A stretch of DNA of 64,000 bases. Origin: Rhodanobacter sp. (GTDB taxonomy: Bacteria > Pseudomonadota > Gammaproteobacteria > Xanthomonadales > Rhodanobacteraceae). A program made the position numbers and the translations under genes. The stretch spans positions 1 to 64,000 of the forward strand of contig JASBTI010000037.1 in assembly GCA_030148505.1 (NCBI GenBank), given 5' to 3'. The notes under the pieces are model-generated. The model was not told the origin of the DNA, did not search any database, and saw only the letters and a list, made by a program, of their open reading frames with translations. The first letter of the stretch is position 1; each line of letters opens with the position of its first letter. Of the stretch, positions 34,418 through 43,917 are shown piece by piece.

Positions 34418-36655
34418 ATGCTCACACGCAGCGTGACGAGATTGTGCCGCTTGCCGCGTCACTTGGGCGTCATTGAGCCCATGCACTGCCTAACGCTCGT
34501 AATGTTCCTGCTGCTGTGGCCAGCAAGCTGCCGGGCATACACGTCAGAGTCGGTCCGCTGGCAACGCGAGGCACAAGCGGTTACCGTCACCCGCGATGAT
34601 TGGGGCATCGCCCACATATACGGCAAGACCGATGCCGACGCGGTTTTCGGCATGGTCTATGCGCAAGCCGAGGACGACTTCAACCGTATCGAAACCAACT
34701 ACCTCACCAGCCTGGGCCTGATGGGCGAGACCACAGGGGAAGGCGCGATCTGGCAGGACCTTCGCCAGCGGCTGTTCGTATATCCGGCTGAACTCAAGCG
34801 CCAGTACGCGCAGAGCCCGGCGTGGTTGAAGCAGTTGATGAACGCTTGGGCCGATGGTCTCAACTACTACCTCGCCGTGCACCCGCACGTCCACCCCAGG
34901 GTAATTACCCATTTCGAGCCATGGATGGCGCTGAGCTTCACCGAAGGCAGCATCGGCGGCGACATCGAGCGCATCAATCTCAAGGATCTGGCGGCGTTCT
35001 ACGGCCATCCCGGAGATACGCCGATGACCGTGGTGAAAACCCAGCCCAGCTGGAACGAGCCCACCGGCTCCAACGGCATCGCCATCGCACCCAAACGGAC
35101 CGTCGACGGTCATGCCTTGCTGCTGATCAATCCCCACACCTCGTTCTACTTCCGCGCCGAGCTGCAGATGGCCAGTGACGACGGCCTGGATGCCTATGGC
35201 GCGGTAACGTGGGGCCAGTTTTTCGTTTATCAGGGCTTCAACGAGCACGTCGGCTGGATGCATACCTCGACCGGGGCCGATGCGGTCGACGAGTTTGCCG
35301 AAACCATTGTGCGCCAGGAGGGCAAGCTCTACTACCGCTACGGCAGACAGTTGCGCGCGGTAACCTCGCGAATCATCCGGCTTCGCTACCGCCAGGGCGA
35401 CGGTACGATGGGCATCCGCCACTTCACCGCCTATTTCACCCATCATGGGCCGATCGTGCGCGCCACCGGGGGCAAGTGGATCGCCGAGGCGCTGATGAAC
35501 AAGCCGATCCAGGCGCTGGAGCAGAGCTGGCTGCGCACCAGGACCCATGACTATGCCAGCTACCTGAAGGTCGCCGAGCTCAGGGCCAACTCGTCCAACA
35601 ACACGGTCTTTGCCGACGACCGCGGCGAGATCGCCTTTCTGCTGCCGCAGTTCGTACCGAAGCGCGACAATCGATTCGACTACACCCGCCCGGTGGATGG
35701 CAGCAATCCGGCCACCGACTGGCAAGGCCTGACGCCGCTGGACAAGATCCCGCATGTGGTCAATCCGCCCAACGGCTGGGTCTTCAACACCAACGACTGG
35801 CCCTACTCCGCTGCCGGAAGATACAGCCCGAAAAAATCCGACTTCCCGCGCTACATGGACACGTTCGGCGAAAACCCGCGCGGCATCCACGCCACCTACC
35901 TGCTCAACGGCGCAAAGCATTTCACCCTGCCAAGACTGATCAACGACGCCTTCGACCCTACCTTGCCCGCGTTCGCGCGGCAGATCCCGATCCTGGTCGC
36001 CGACTACGACGCCCTGCCCGCCAACGACCCAATGAAGGAAAAGCTGGCCGGCCCGATCGCCTTGCTGCGGCACTGGGACTACCGCTGGGGCATTACCTCG
36101 ATGCCGACCTCGCTGGCGGTGTTCTGGGGTGACACGCTATGGGACAAGGTCAGCCAGTCCGACACCGCCGAAGGCCTCTCCATCTACGACGCCATGGCCG
36201 CAAAAGCCGGCGCAAGCACGCAGCTTGAGGCGCTGTCGCAGGCCGCCGATCGCTTGCGGCATGACTTCGGCAGCTGGGGCACGCCGTGGGGAGAGATCAA
36301 CCGCTTCCAGCGCCTGGACGACGCCATTCAGCCCCACTTCGATGACCGCAAGCCAAGCATACCGGTACCCTTCGTGTCCTCGCGCTGGGGCTCACTGGCC
36401 TCCTTCGGCGCTCACCGCTGGCCGGGTACCAAGCGCTACTACGGCACCAGCGGCAACAGTTTCGTCGCGGTAGTCGAATTCAGCCCCAGGGTACGCGCCC
36501 GCGCCGTCACCGCCGGTGGCGAGAGCGGCCATCCCGGCTCGATGCACTTCAACGACGAAGCCGAGCGCTATACCACCGGTAACCTGCGTGAGGTCTACTT
36601 CTGGCCCGACCAACTCAAGGCGCATACCGAACGGGTATACCACCCCGGCGACTGA
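34418..36655 (+). CDS. Secreted penicillin acylase family (Ntn hydrolase)
   Basis: A 745-residue periplasmic amidase. ACAGGGG precedes the chosen ATG (34418); a second ATG at 34481 would give a shorter and cleaner signal peptide (MHCLTLVMFLLLWPASCRA). The alpha chain contains VTVTRDDWGIAHIYGKTDAD. The beta chain should begin at the Ser in ETTGSN-type context, here PTGSNGIAIAP, the nucleophile exposed by autocleavage. A late HPGSMHFNDEAERY block is also typical. Relatives cleave penicillins, acyl-homoserine lactones or other N-acyl groups; the substrate is not evident. Confidence 0.9.
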   Translation: MLTRSVTRLCRLPRHLGVIEPMHCLTLVMFLLLWPASCRAYTSESVRWQREAQAVTVTRDDWGIAHIYGKTDADAVFGMVYAQAEDDFNRIETNYLTSLGLMGETTGEGAIWQDLRQRLFVYPAELKRQYAQSPAWLKQLMNAWADGLNYYLAVHPHVHPRVITHFEPWMALSFTEGSIGGDIERINLKDLAAFYGHPGDTPMTVVKTQPSWNEPTGSNGIAIAPKRTVDGHALLLINPHTSFYFRAELQMASDDGLDAYGAVTWGQFFVYQGFNEHVGWMHTSTGADAVDEFAETIVRQEGKLYYRYGRQLRAVTSRIIRLRYRQGDGTMGIRHFTAYFTHHGPIVRATGGKWIAEALMNKPIQALEQSWLRTRTHDYASYLKVAELRANSSNNTVFADDRGEIAFLLPQFVPKRDNRFDYTRPVDGSNPATDWQGLTPLDKIPHVVNPPNGWVFNTNDWPYSAAGRYSPKKSDFPRYMDTFGENPRGIHATYLLNGAKHFTLPRLINDAFDPTLPAFARQIPILVADYDALPANDPMKEKLAGPIALLRHWDYRWGITSMPTSLAVFWGDTLWDKVSQSDTAEGLSIYDAMAAKAGASTQLEALSQAADRLRHDFGSWGTPWGEINRFQRLDDAIQPHFDDRKPSIPVPFVSSRWGSLASFGAHRWPGTKRYYGTSGNSFVAVVEFSPRVRARAVTAGGESGHPGSMHFNDEAERYTTGNLREVYFWPDQLKAHTERVYHPGD

Positions 36656-36757
36656 CCTCGTTTGCCTCGGTATTAGGGTTCACTGCCACACAAACGTGCT
36701 GAACGCATGCCGGGTCGGTCCATCGAACCCGGCACGCCAACCGGCATCGCCTGGAGA

Positions 36758-37744
36758 TCAGAGCGTCACTACCGGCAACTTGAGATTGACCCATTCGTTC
36801 ATGCCACCCTGGTATTCCCTCAGTCCTTTCAGACCCATGATGCGATCGAGCACGAACCAGGCACCGGACGCGTATTGCCCGGTATTGCAGTAGACGATCG
36901 CTGGCGCCACATGGTGGATACCAGCGAGCGCCAATACCTTCTTGTATTGCGCCGCTTCCAGGAACCGCCAGGAGCCGTCAGCCGCCTGGTTGTACAGGAG
37001 CTCCGCCGGCAGCGGGCTGGAGCCGGCCAACCGACCCTTGACCGGTATCACCGGGGTACGGTCCAGCCCTGCAAACTGGGCCAATGGGCGCGCGTCCAGC
37101 AACAGTTTGTGGCTGCGTTGTGCAGCCTGTACCTGTGGAACGTCGGCCATCATGTCCGCACGCGGCGGCTTGGCCGTCCAGTGCCCCGAATCCATCGGGG
37201 CGATCGCGTCGATATCCACCTCGTAGCCGGCCATGATCCAGGCGTGGGTGCCCCCGTCGAGGATCGCGACATTCGCTGCCGGCTCACCGAACAACTGCAG
37301 CTCATACGCGAGAAATGCCGCCTCCTGCAGGGAGGTGGCGTCGTCACCCGTCGGCACCAGCACAATCGGTTTGCCATGCTCCAGCTGGGACGCCTGCATC
37401 ACTGCCTGAAACTCCTCCGCCGTCGGCAGCAGGAAGTCCACCTTCTTGCCGTTGATATCGCGCTTTTCCCGCAGTGCCCAGAAATTCACCGATAACGCGT
37501 CATAAATGTGGCCACCGACCCGGTCAAGCACCTTCTTGCCATTGACCGTACTGAACGTCGACTTGTCCGTCAGTGAATTCAAGTCGTCGCGGATGTCGAC
37601 AATCTGCACGTCATCGGCGTGTGCGTGCAGCCACTGTGGCGTTACCAACGGCCCCGGTAAAACACTGGCATGGGCTGCGCCAAAGGCACCGAAAGCCATC
37701 ATGCAAACCCAACCCAACAAGATCCGTATCCTGCGTATCGTCAT
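36758..37744 (-). CDS. Secreted tandem-rhodanese sulfurtransferase
   Basis: A 328-residue exported protein with two rhodanese domains. The signal peptide is MTIRRIRILLGWVCMMAFGA, with AHA as the likely cleavage site. The first domain (about 30-180) lacks a Cys in its loop (VLVPTGDDAT). The second (about 195-325) has the active Cys in VYCNTGQYASG, whose loop CNTGQYA suits thiosulfate-type substrates. The N-terminal domain is therefore structural. It is likely to act on periplasmic sulfane sulfur. The start follows a GAGGGGAA ribosome site. Confidence 0.87.
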   Translation of the reverse strand: MTIRRIRILLGWVCMMAFGAFGAAHASVLPGPLVTPQWLHAHADDVQIVDIRDDLNSLTDKSTFSTVNGKKVLDRVGGHIYDALSVNFWALREKRDINGKKVDFLLPTAEEFQAVMQASQLEHGKPIVLVPTGDDATSLQEAAFLAYELQLFGEPAANVAILDGGTHAWIMAGYEVDIDAIAPMDSGHWTAKPPRADMMADVPQVQAAQRSHKLLLDARPLAQFAGLDRTPVIPVKGRLAGSSPLPAELLYNQAADGSWRFLEAAQYKKVLALAGIHHVAPAIVYCNTGQYASGAWFVLDRIMGLKGLREYQGGMNEWVNLKLPVVTL

Positions 37745-38015
37745 GTTCCCCTCCCCAAGTTCATGTGCGTGACAAAACGTCACAACAAAACAAGCGTGTA
37801 CTGCATCCCCGCGGAAACTGTACTCCGATAGCAAGCACCCCGAAACCGACAGCCGCCGCCGATCATTGGCAACTGAGCCATCTCACGCGCGGCAGGCCAT
37901 TTCATAGGAAGATCGCGGGCGGATAGTTCATCAGGCAGGCGACCTTTGGTAAGACCGGCTCCCGTTCGAGCCGGATGAACAAAACCGATGATTTTTCGGC
38001 ACGCACAGGATCGGC

Positions 38016-38888
38016 TCAGCCCAACTCCCCGTTGAGTACGGCGGCAAGACGGATGCCGGCACGCTGCAACTGACGCTCGACCACCGGCCAGGCCTTGGCC
38101 TGATAAATCTCGGACCAGCCATAAACCGGATGCACCGGCAGCGCCGGATAGGCCAGATTGCGCGCCAGTGCATGGGATTGCTCGGCCCATTGCACCGTGG
38201 ACTGCAGCAAGTGCCCCACCAGCATCGGTGGTGCCCAGCGCGCGCGTTCGGCAGCGGTTATCCGGTGGTCGAGCCAGCGTGCCGATTTCCACACCGCCGC
38301 ATGATCGAAGCTGTAATCGGGGCCGGTATGCAGGTGTAGCGCCTGCTCCAGGATGGCGCTGTCCCAGATTGCATGCAGGTTGCTGCGATGACCGAAATAG
38401 ATCACCGACACTTCGTTGCCGCCTTTATCGTGGTGATCCTCGGCATGCATAGGTTGGTGGACGTCACCGACGAAGTGCACCAGAAACTTCAGCGCGCGTA
38501 GCCGCTGTTTCAGCGTCGCGGCGCGGTTGCCGAGAATTTTCGCGAAATGCGGTATCCGCGAGACCACGCAATCGCCATGGCGGCAATCGCGCACAGGGTT
38601 GTACTGCGTCGCCGCCAACGGGATGTCGACGTAATGCCACGGTCCCGTCTCCGGTTGATCGCGGCGGACCTCATCCGGCCACGAGGAGACCTGATCCAGG
38701 CTGTGGTGTCCTTCTCGTGCCAGCAACTTACGCACCTGAGCAAGGGTGCGCGGCGTCAGATGCAGGGTCGCGATGTCGGCGACGATCGCATGCCCCACCG
38801 GCCCCCACGCCAAAGCGCCGGTACTGAAAACGGCCGTAGCGGCAGCGAACAGGATGACCAGGGCGGGTTGCAGGATTCGACGGTTCAT
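38016..38888 (-). CDS. S1/P1-type secreted nuclease
   Basis: A 290-residue trinuclear-zinc nuclease/3'-nucleotidase. The signal peptide ends GALA, exposing Trp as residue 1 of the mature enzyme (WGPVGHAIVADIA), itself a zinc ligand in this family. The other ligands are visible in SSWPDEVR, WHYVDIPL, HFVGDVHQPMHAED and LHAIWDSAI. It cleaves single-stranded nucleic acid in the periplasm or outside the cell, for example for phosphate or nucleoside scavenging. It is transcribed in the same direction as the rhodanese gene, 271 bases upstream of it. Confidence 0.93.
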   Translation of the reverse strand: MNRRILQPALVILFAAATAVFSTGALAWGPVGHAIVADIATLHLTPRTLAQVRKLLAREGHHSLDQVSSWPDEVRRDQPETGPWHYVDIPLAATQYNPVRDCRHGDCVVSRIPHFAKILGNRAATLKQRLRALKFLVHFVGDVHQPMHAEDHHDKGGNEVSVIYFGHRSNLHAIWDSAILEQALHLHTGPDYSFDHAAVWKSARWLDHRITAAERARWAPPMLVGHLLQSTVQWAEQSHALARNLAYPALPVHPVYGWSEIYQAKAWPVVERQLQRAGIRLAAVLNGELG

Positions 38889-39006
38889 GGCGGCAGGCGT
38901 GTTGGTGGGGGCAGCCGATTCTTTACCACATCGCCATGACAAGCGAACGGTGCCGATCGGGTATCGGGGCAAAACCGCGGTGCAGCGCGGACCCTCGGCA
39001 CGCCGC

Positions 39007-41523
39007 TCAAACCGCCCGAGCCAGATAACTCGAGGTGACCCCCCGCCCCGCCGCGGCGACCTGTACCGGTGTGCCCTCGACGACCAGCTGACCACCCAGG
39101 TCACCGGCTCCCGGTCCCATGTCGATCACCCAGTCGCAGGAGGCGATCACGCGTAAATCGTGCTCGACCAGGATCACCGTATGGCCGCCATCGACCAGCC
39201 CGTGCAATTGCGCCATCAACTGATCGACATCCAGCGGATGCAGCCCGCTGGTCGGTTCATCCAGCACGTACAAGGTGCGCCCACGCTGCTTGCGTTGCAG
39301 CTCGGTAGCCAGTTTGATGCGCTGTGCCTCACCACCGGAAAGCTGGGTCGCCGGCTGCCCCAGACGCAGGTAGCCCAGCCCCACCTGGCGCAGTGTCGAC
39401 AGTGCCCGCGCCAGCGCCGGCACGGTGTCGCCGAAGAACCCGGCGGCGGCATCCACGCTGAGCTCCAGCACCTGCGCAATGTGCTTGTCACGCCAACGGA
39501 TCGCCAGCGTGTCATCGTTGTAGCGCGCACCGTGGCAACCCGGGCAAGGGGCATATACCGACGGGAGAAACAGCAACCCGACCGAAACAAAGCCCTCGCC
39601 TTCGCACCTCGCACAGCGACCCTTGGCCACGTTGAAGGAAAATCGCCCGACATCGTACTTCCGTGCGCGCGCCTGCGGCGTGGCCGCAAACAACTTGCGC
39701 ACATGATCGAACAAGCCGGTATAGGTGGCCAGATTGGAGCGCGGCGTGCGACCGATGGGCTTCTGATCCACCCGCACCAACCGCGTGATCCACTCCATCC
39801 CCGCCACGATGCGACCGCCTGTCGGCGCGACGCTATCAGCGGGCAACTCGTCATCATCCGCAGTCTCGTGCTTTATACCCAGCTGGGCGCTGACCAGCTC
39901 CACCAGCGCCTGGCTCACCAGACTCGACTTGCCTGCACCCGAAACCCCGGTAACCGCCGTCATCGCACCTAGCGGAAACGAAATATCCAGGCCTCTTACG
40001 TTGTTGCGTTCGATACCCTGCAGGCGCAGCCAGTCGAGCGGTTCGCGGGGTGCCCGAGGCACCCATTTCGCCGCCTCGAACAAGTAACGCCGGGTCTGTG
40101 ACGCGGTGCAGTGCTCAAGCCCCTCGGGCGGGCCATTGTAGAGGACCTCGCCACCTTGCTCGCCCGCTCCAGGACCGATATCCACGATCCACTCGGCGGC
40201 GCGAATCACCTCCAGATCGTGCTCCACCACAAACACGGAATTGCCACCGGCCCTGAGCCCCGCCATCGCCCGCAGCAAGGCCTCGGTGTCGGCAGGATGC
40301 AGGCCGGCCGAGGGCTCGTCCAGCACGTAGATCACGCCGAATAGCCGCGCGCGCAGCTGGGTCGCCAGTCGCAGCCGCTGCAGCTCCCCCGGCGACAGCG
40401 TGGGCGTACTGCGATCAAGCGACAGATACCCCAATCCGAGATCCACCATGCTGGCGATCCTTGCCGCCAGGTCGTCACCGACCTGGCGCGCGACCAGCGC
40501 CCTTTCCGCCGACGCTGTGTCACCGGACTCCAGGCTTTCGGTGGCGATGCGCAAATGCTCGGCCAGCTGCCGCACCGGCAGGTGCGAAGCCGTGGCGATG
40601 TCGATGTCGGCGAAGGTCACCGCCAGTGCCTCGCGCCGCAGGCGCTTGCCCGCGCAGGTCGCACACGGGCTGGCCACCATGTAGCGGGATACACGCTTCT
40701 TGATCGCGGCGCTCGGTGTCGTGGCAAAGGTGTGCATCACGAAATCGCGGGCACTGACGTAGGTACCCTTGTAGTTGCCGGCGTCCCCCCGGACATAGGC
40801 TGCACGTGCCTGCTCCGGCGCCAGATCACGAAACACCGGCACCACAGGCTGTTCGCGGGTGAACAGTATCCAGTCGCGATCGCTGCGGGACAGTTCGCAC
40901 CAGGGACGATCGACGTCGTAGCCGAGCGTGACCAGGATGTCGCGGTAGTTCTTGCCTTGCCAGGCAGGCGGCCAAGCGGCAATGGCGCGCTCGCGGATGC
41001 TCAACGTCGGGTCCGGCACCATTGAGGCCTCGGTGACATCGAATACCTTGCCCAGGCCATGGCAGTCCACGCAGGCGCCGCTGGGTGTATTGGGTGAAAA
41101 CGCATCCGATTCCAACGACGGCTGTCCCGCCGGGTAGTCGCCAGCACGCGAATACAGCATGCGCAGCCCGTGAGAAATCGTACTGAGGCTGCCGACGGTG
41201 GAACGCGCACCGCTGGCACCGCGGCTCTGCTGCAGGGCCACCGCCGGAGGCAACCCGTCGATGGCATCAACGTCCGGTACCCCCGCCTGCTCGATCAGTC
41301 GCCGTGCATACGGTGCCACCGATTCGAAATACCGCCGCTGTGCCTCGGCATACACCGTGCCGAAGGCCAGCGAGGACTTGCCCGAACCCGATACGCCGGT
41401 AAACACCACCAAGGTGTCGCGAGGCAGATCCAGGTCGACATCCTTGAGATTGTGCTCGCGCGCACCGCGTATGCGTACGCAGTGGTTGCCGACGGCCGAA
41501 TCAGGCGGGGATTGAACGGGCAT
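39007..41523 (-). CDS. UvrA paralogue without UvrB-binding domain (UvrA2-like)
   Basis: An 838-residue tandem ABC ATPase related to excinuclease UvrA. It has Walker A GVSGSGKSSLAF and GVSGAGKSSLV, and signatures LSPGELQRLRLA and LSGGEAQRIKLA. The second zinc module is intact (GRCARCEGEGF ... CPGCHGARY). Between MLYSRAGD and PNTPSGACVDC only about 17 residues are present, where canonical UvrA has about 100, so the UvrB-binding domain and the first Cys pair of the first zinc module are absent. It is therefore unlikely to be the main repair UvrA; antibiotic self-protection or a back-up role is known for such paralogues. Confidence 0.88.
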   Translation of the reverse strand: MPVQSPPDSAVGNHCVRIRGAREHNLKDVDLDLPRDTLVVFTGVSGSGKSSLAFGTVYAEAQRRYFESVAPYARRLIEQAGVPDVDAIDGLPPAVALQQSRGASGARSTVGSLSTISHGLRMLYSRAGDYPAGQPSLESDAFSPNTPSGACVDCHGLGKVFDVTEASMVPDPTLSIRERAIAAWPPAWQGKNYRDILVTLGYDVDRPWCELSRSDRDWILFTREQPVVPVFRDLAPEQARAAYVRGDAGNYKGTYVSARDFVMHTFATTPSAAIKKRVSRYMVASPCATCAGKRLRREALAVTFADIDIATASHLPVRQLAEHLRIATESLESGDTASAERALVARQVGDDLAARIASMVDLGLGYLSLDRSTPTLSPGELQRLRLATQLRARLFGVIYVLDEPSAGLHPADTEALLRAMAGLRAGGNSVFVVEHDLEVIRAAEWIVDIGPGAGEQGGEVLYNGPPEGLEHCTASQTRRYLFEAAKWVPRAPREPLDWLRLQGIERNNVRGLDISFPLGAMTAVTGVSGAGKSSLVSQALVELVSAQLGIKHETADDDELPADSVAPTGGRIVAGMEWITRLVRVDQKPIGRTPRSNLATYTGLFDHVRKLFAATPQARARKYDVGRFSFNVAKGRCARCEGEGFVSVGLLFLPSVYAPCPGCHGARYNDDTLAIRWRDKHIAQVLELSVDAAAGFFGDTVPALARALSTLRQVGLGYLRLGQPATQLSGGEAQRIKLATELQRKQRGRTLYVLDEPTSGLHPLDVDQLMAQLHGLVDGGHTVILVEHDLRVIASCDWVIDMGPGAGDLGGQLVVEGTPVQVAAAGRGVTSSYLARAV

Positions 41524-41660
41524 CCTCGGGTTCCATGAGTGGTGCGGTGTCGCCGCGATGCAGGGCGAGGGCCACCCATTCTAATGTCGTGTGTCGTGTG
41601 GCGCGCGCACTCGGCCCCGCCCCCCGTCACGCATTGCTTCTGGAGCGACCGCGGCGACAC

Positions 41661-42710
41661 TCATCGCATTGAGGACGCCTCCCGTTGCTCGCGCCGGTGC
41701 TTGCCCTGGTGTTCGATCATCCAGCCCGGATATTCGGGCGGCAGCGCGCTGACCTGGTCCAGCGCATCCAGCTCATCGTTGCCAAGGCTGACTGCCGTGG
41801 CAGCAAGGTTGTCGTCGAGCTGCTCAATGCGCCTGGCGCCGACAATGACACTGGTAACCGCAGGCTGATGCAACAACCAGGCGAGCGCGATCTGCGCGAC
41901 CGACACGCCTCTTTTTTCGGCGATACCGCGCATCACCTCGATGCAATCGTAGGCACGCTCGCGGTCTACCGGCGGGAAGTCGAAACTGACGCGCCGGCTT
42001 TCCTTGCCAGTCTCGACATCACGCCCGTATTTACCGCTCAGCAGGCCACCGGCCAGCGGGCTCCAGACCATCAGCCCGAGCTTTTCGCTGCGAAGCGCCG
42101 GGATGATCTCGCGTTCGAGATCACGACTGGCGATCGTGTAATACGCCTGCAGCGAGTGGAAACGCTCCAGCCCGTATTGCGCGGCAACGCCGACCGCCTT
42201 GACGACCTGCCAGGCGGCCCAGTTGGACACGCCGACATAACGCACATGGCCATGCTGCACCAGGGTATCCAGGGCATGCACAGTCTCCTCGATGGGCGTG
42301 GCCTCATCGAAACCGTGCACCTGGTACAGATCAATATGGTCCAGCTGCAGCCGCTTCAGGCTGGCCTTGACCCCGTCCATGATGTGATGACGTGACAGCC
42401 CCCGCGAGTTGGGGCCCCGGGTACCGGTTTCGCCAAACACCTTGGTCGCCACCACCACGTCCTCGCGCGGCACTTTCAGTTTTTTCAGGGCCTGACCGGT
42501 GATGATTTCCGATTGACCTTCGGAGTACACATCGGCGGTATCGATGAAGTTGATGCCGGCATCCCGCGCCCGACCGATCAATTGCTCCGCATCGTTCTGC
42601 TGCAGGTCGCCGATCTTGCTCCACATGTCGCCCTTGCCCCCGAATGTCATGGTGCCCAGGCACAGCTCGGAAACGAAAAGCCCGGTATCGCCCAGTTGTC
42701 TGAAACGCAT
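41661..42710 (-). CDS. Aldo/keto reductase
   Basis: A 349-residue NADPH-dependent (beta/alpha)8 oxidoreductase, close to the YajO/Tas and voltage-channel-beta branch. The catalytic tetrad is visible as FIDTADVYSEG (Asp and Tyr), VVVATKVFG (Lys) and YQVHGFD (His). NADPH contacts lie in VGVSNWAAWQ and VIVGARRIEQLDDN. Substrates are likely small aldehydes. The gene lies after the SDR at 42770, same direction, and may share its transcript (59 bases). Confidence 0.93.
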   Translation of the reverse strand: MRFRQLGDTGLFVSELCLGTMTFGGKGDMWSKIGDLQQNDAEQLIGRARDAGINFIDTADVYSEGQSEIITGQALKKLKVPREDVVVATKVFGETGTRGPNSRGLSRHHIMDGVKASLKRLQLDHIDLYQVHGFDEATPIEETVHALDTLVQHGHVRYVGVSNWAAWQVVKAVGVAAQYGLERFHSLQAYYTIASRDLEREIIPALRSEKLGLMVWSPLAGGLLSGKYGRDVETGKESRRVSFDFPPVDRERAYDCIEVMRGIAEKRGVSVAQIALAWLLHQPAVTSVIVGARRIEQLDDNLAATAVSLGNDELDALDQVSALPPEYPGWMIEHQGKHRREQREASSMR

Positions 42711-42769
42711 GGTGTCTGATCCTCATGAGGTATCGTGGAAACAGTCCCGTCGTGTCTGAGCGGAGGCGA

Positions 42770-43504
42770 TTATGGCGAAATCTGTCGGGTCGGCATGATC
42801 AATGCCTCCTGGATGTTGACGTGGGCGGGCTGGGCAAACGCATACACCAGGGCATTGGCAATATCCTCGGCGTGCAATGCGTCCAGTGCATCCCGCCGCT
42901 GTTTCATCTGCTCCGCAGGTACGTTGTAACCCCAGTTCGTATGCACCGCGCCGGGCTCGACCAGTGATACCCGGATGCCTTCCTCGCCCAACTCCTTGCG
43001 CAAGGCGTCGTGGAAACCGACCACCGCAAATTTGGTCGCGTTGTAGACCGACCATCCGGCAATGCCGTAGCGGCCGCCGACACTAGACACGGTGCTGATC
43101 ATCGCGCCCTGTCGTCCACGTAGCAGCGGGATCGCCTGCTGCGTGCAGTTGAGTACGCCATACAGGTTGGCGTCGATGGTGGCCGACCACTCCTGGCGCG
43201 TACTGTGCTCAAAAGCGTTGTGGTAGCCGACCCCGGCGTTGTTGAACAGCAGGTCGAGGCCACCGAAGGTCTGCTTCACCTCGCCGAACACCTTTGCTAC
43301 CGCATCGACATCGGCAACGTCAGCCACCTTGACCACGGCATGTTCTCCGAGCTCGCTGGCCAGCGCCTCCAGTTTTTCCCTGCTGCGCGCCACCAGCACT
43401 ACGCGCACGCCCTCCTCCACCAAGGCCCGCGCCGTAGCCTGACCGATACCGCTGGAAGCCCCGGTGATCACGGCCACACTGTTTTTGATATCTCTGAACT
43501 TCAC
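42770..43504 (-). CDS. Short-chain dehydrogenase/reductase (classical SDR)
   Basis: A 244-residue oxidoreductase. The nucleotide motif VITGASSGIGQATA, the NNAGVGYH strand, the catalytic Ser in ISTVSSVGG and the YNATKFAV Tyr-x3-Lys are all present. I chose the GTG at 43504 because GAGGAC lies 7-8 bases before it; an ATG 60 bases upstream would add a hydrophobic N terminus and cannot be excluded. The substrate is unknown. It precedes the aldo/keto reductase, so the two may handle the same class of carbonyl compounds. Confidence 0.9.
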   Translation of the reverse strand: MKFRDIKNSVAVITGASSGIGQATARALVEEGVRVVLVARSREKLEALASELGEHAVVKVADVADVDAVAKVFGEVKQTFGGLDLLFNNAGVGYHNAFEHSTRQEWSATIDANLYGVLNCTQQAIPLLRGRQGAMISTVSSVGGRYGIAGWSVYNATKFAVVGFHDALRKELGEEGIRVSLVEPGAVHTNWGYNVPAEQMKQRRDALDALHAEDIANALVYAFAQPAHVNIQEALIMPTRQISP

Positions 43505-43917
43505 GAGCGGGTCCTCGACAGCGCTAAAAAAAGGAAAGATTAAAAAGCGCGCGAATGCATCCATCGCTTCAGCCGCTTGCCCGAACGAGCGGGTTGCCTG
43601 CCCTTAACTTAAGGGATCGGCGACATCGCGACCGGCAAAGCTGCTCGCGCTTAAAGCTGCTCGCGCTTGCAGCACTCGAGTTCCATGATGCACACTCGGC
43701 CGTCATGCCGCCGTGACTTGCGGATGCGTGCTGTGTCAATCCGCGCGCGAATCGGACGCTGAAATGGGGTACCCAAGGCCCAGAACCTGCTCGCCAGCGC
43801 CCCTGATGCCCTTCATCCAACCGTTCCCGATATCGAAGCCCCGACAACGGTTCGCTGGGATGCCCATCGAGTAACGCCACCCCCGCTTACAAAGACCCGA
43901 CAAAGTAAGTCTGTCGC
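43505..43917. other. Spacer between SDR and fnr
   Basis: About 413 bases without a supported gene. It contains an exact tandem copy of the 16-mer AAAGCTGCTCGCGCTT (43637-43652 and 43653-43668). No FNR-type palindrome was seen here. Confidence 0.45.
43637..43668. repeat. 16-bp exact tandem duplication
   Basis: Two contiguous identical copies of AAAGCTGCTCGCGCTT in the SDR-fnr spacer. Likely a slippage product; no function is assigned. Confidence 0.9.

Noticed and set aside
34544-36073. Minus-strand frame of 509 codons opposite the penicillin acylase
   Set aside because: It mirrors the codon periodicity of the acylase and lacks any recognisable motif.
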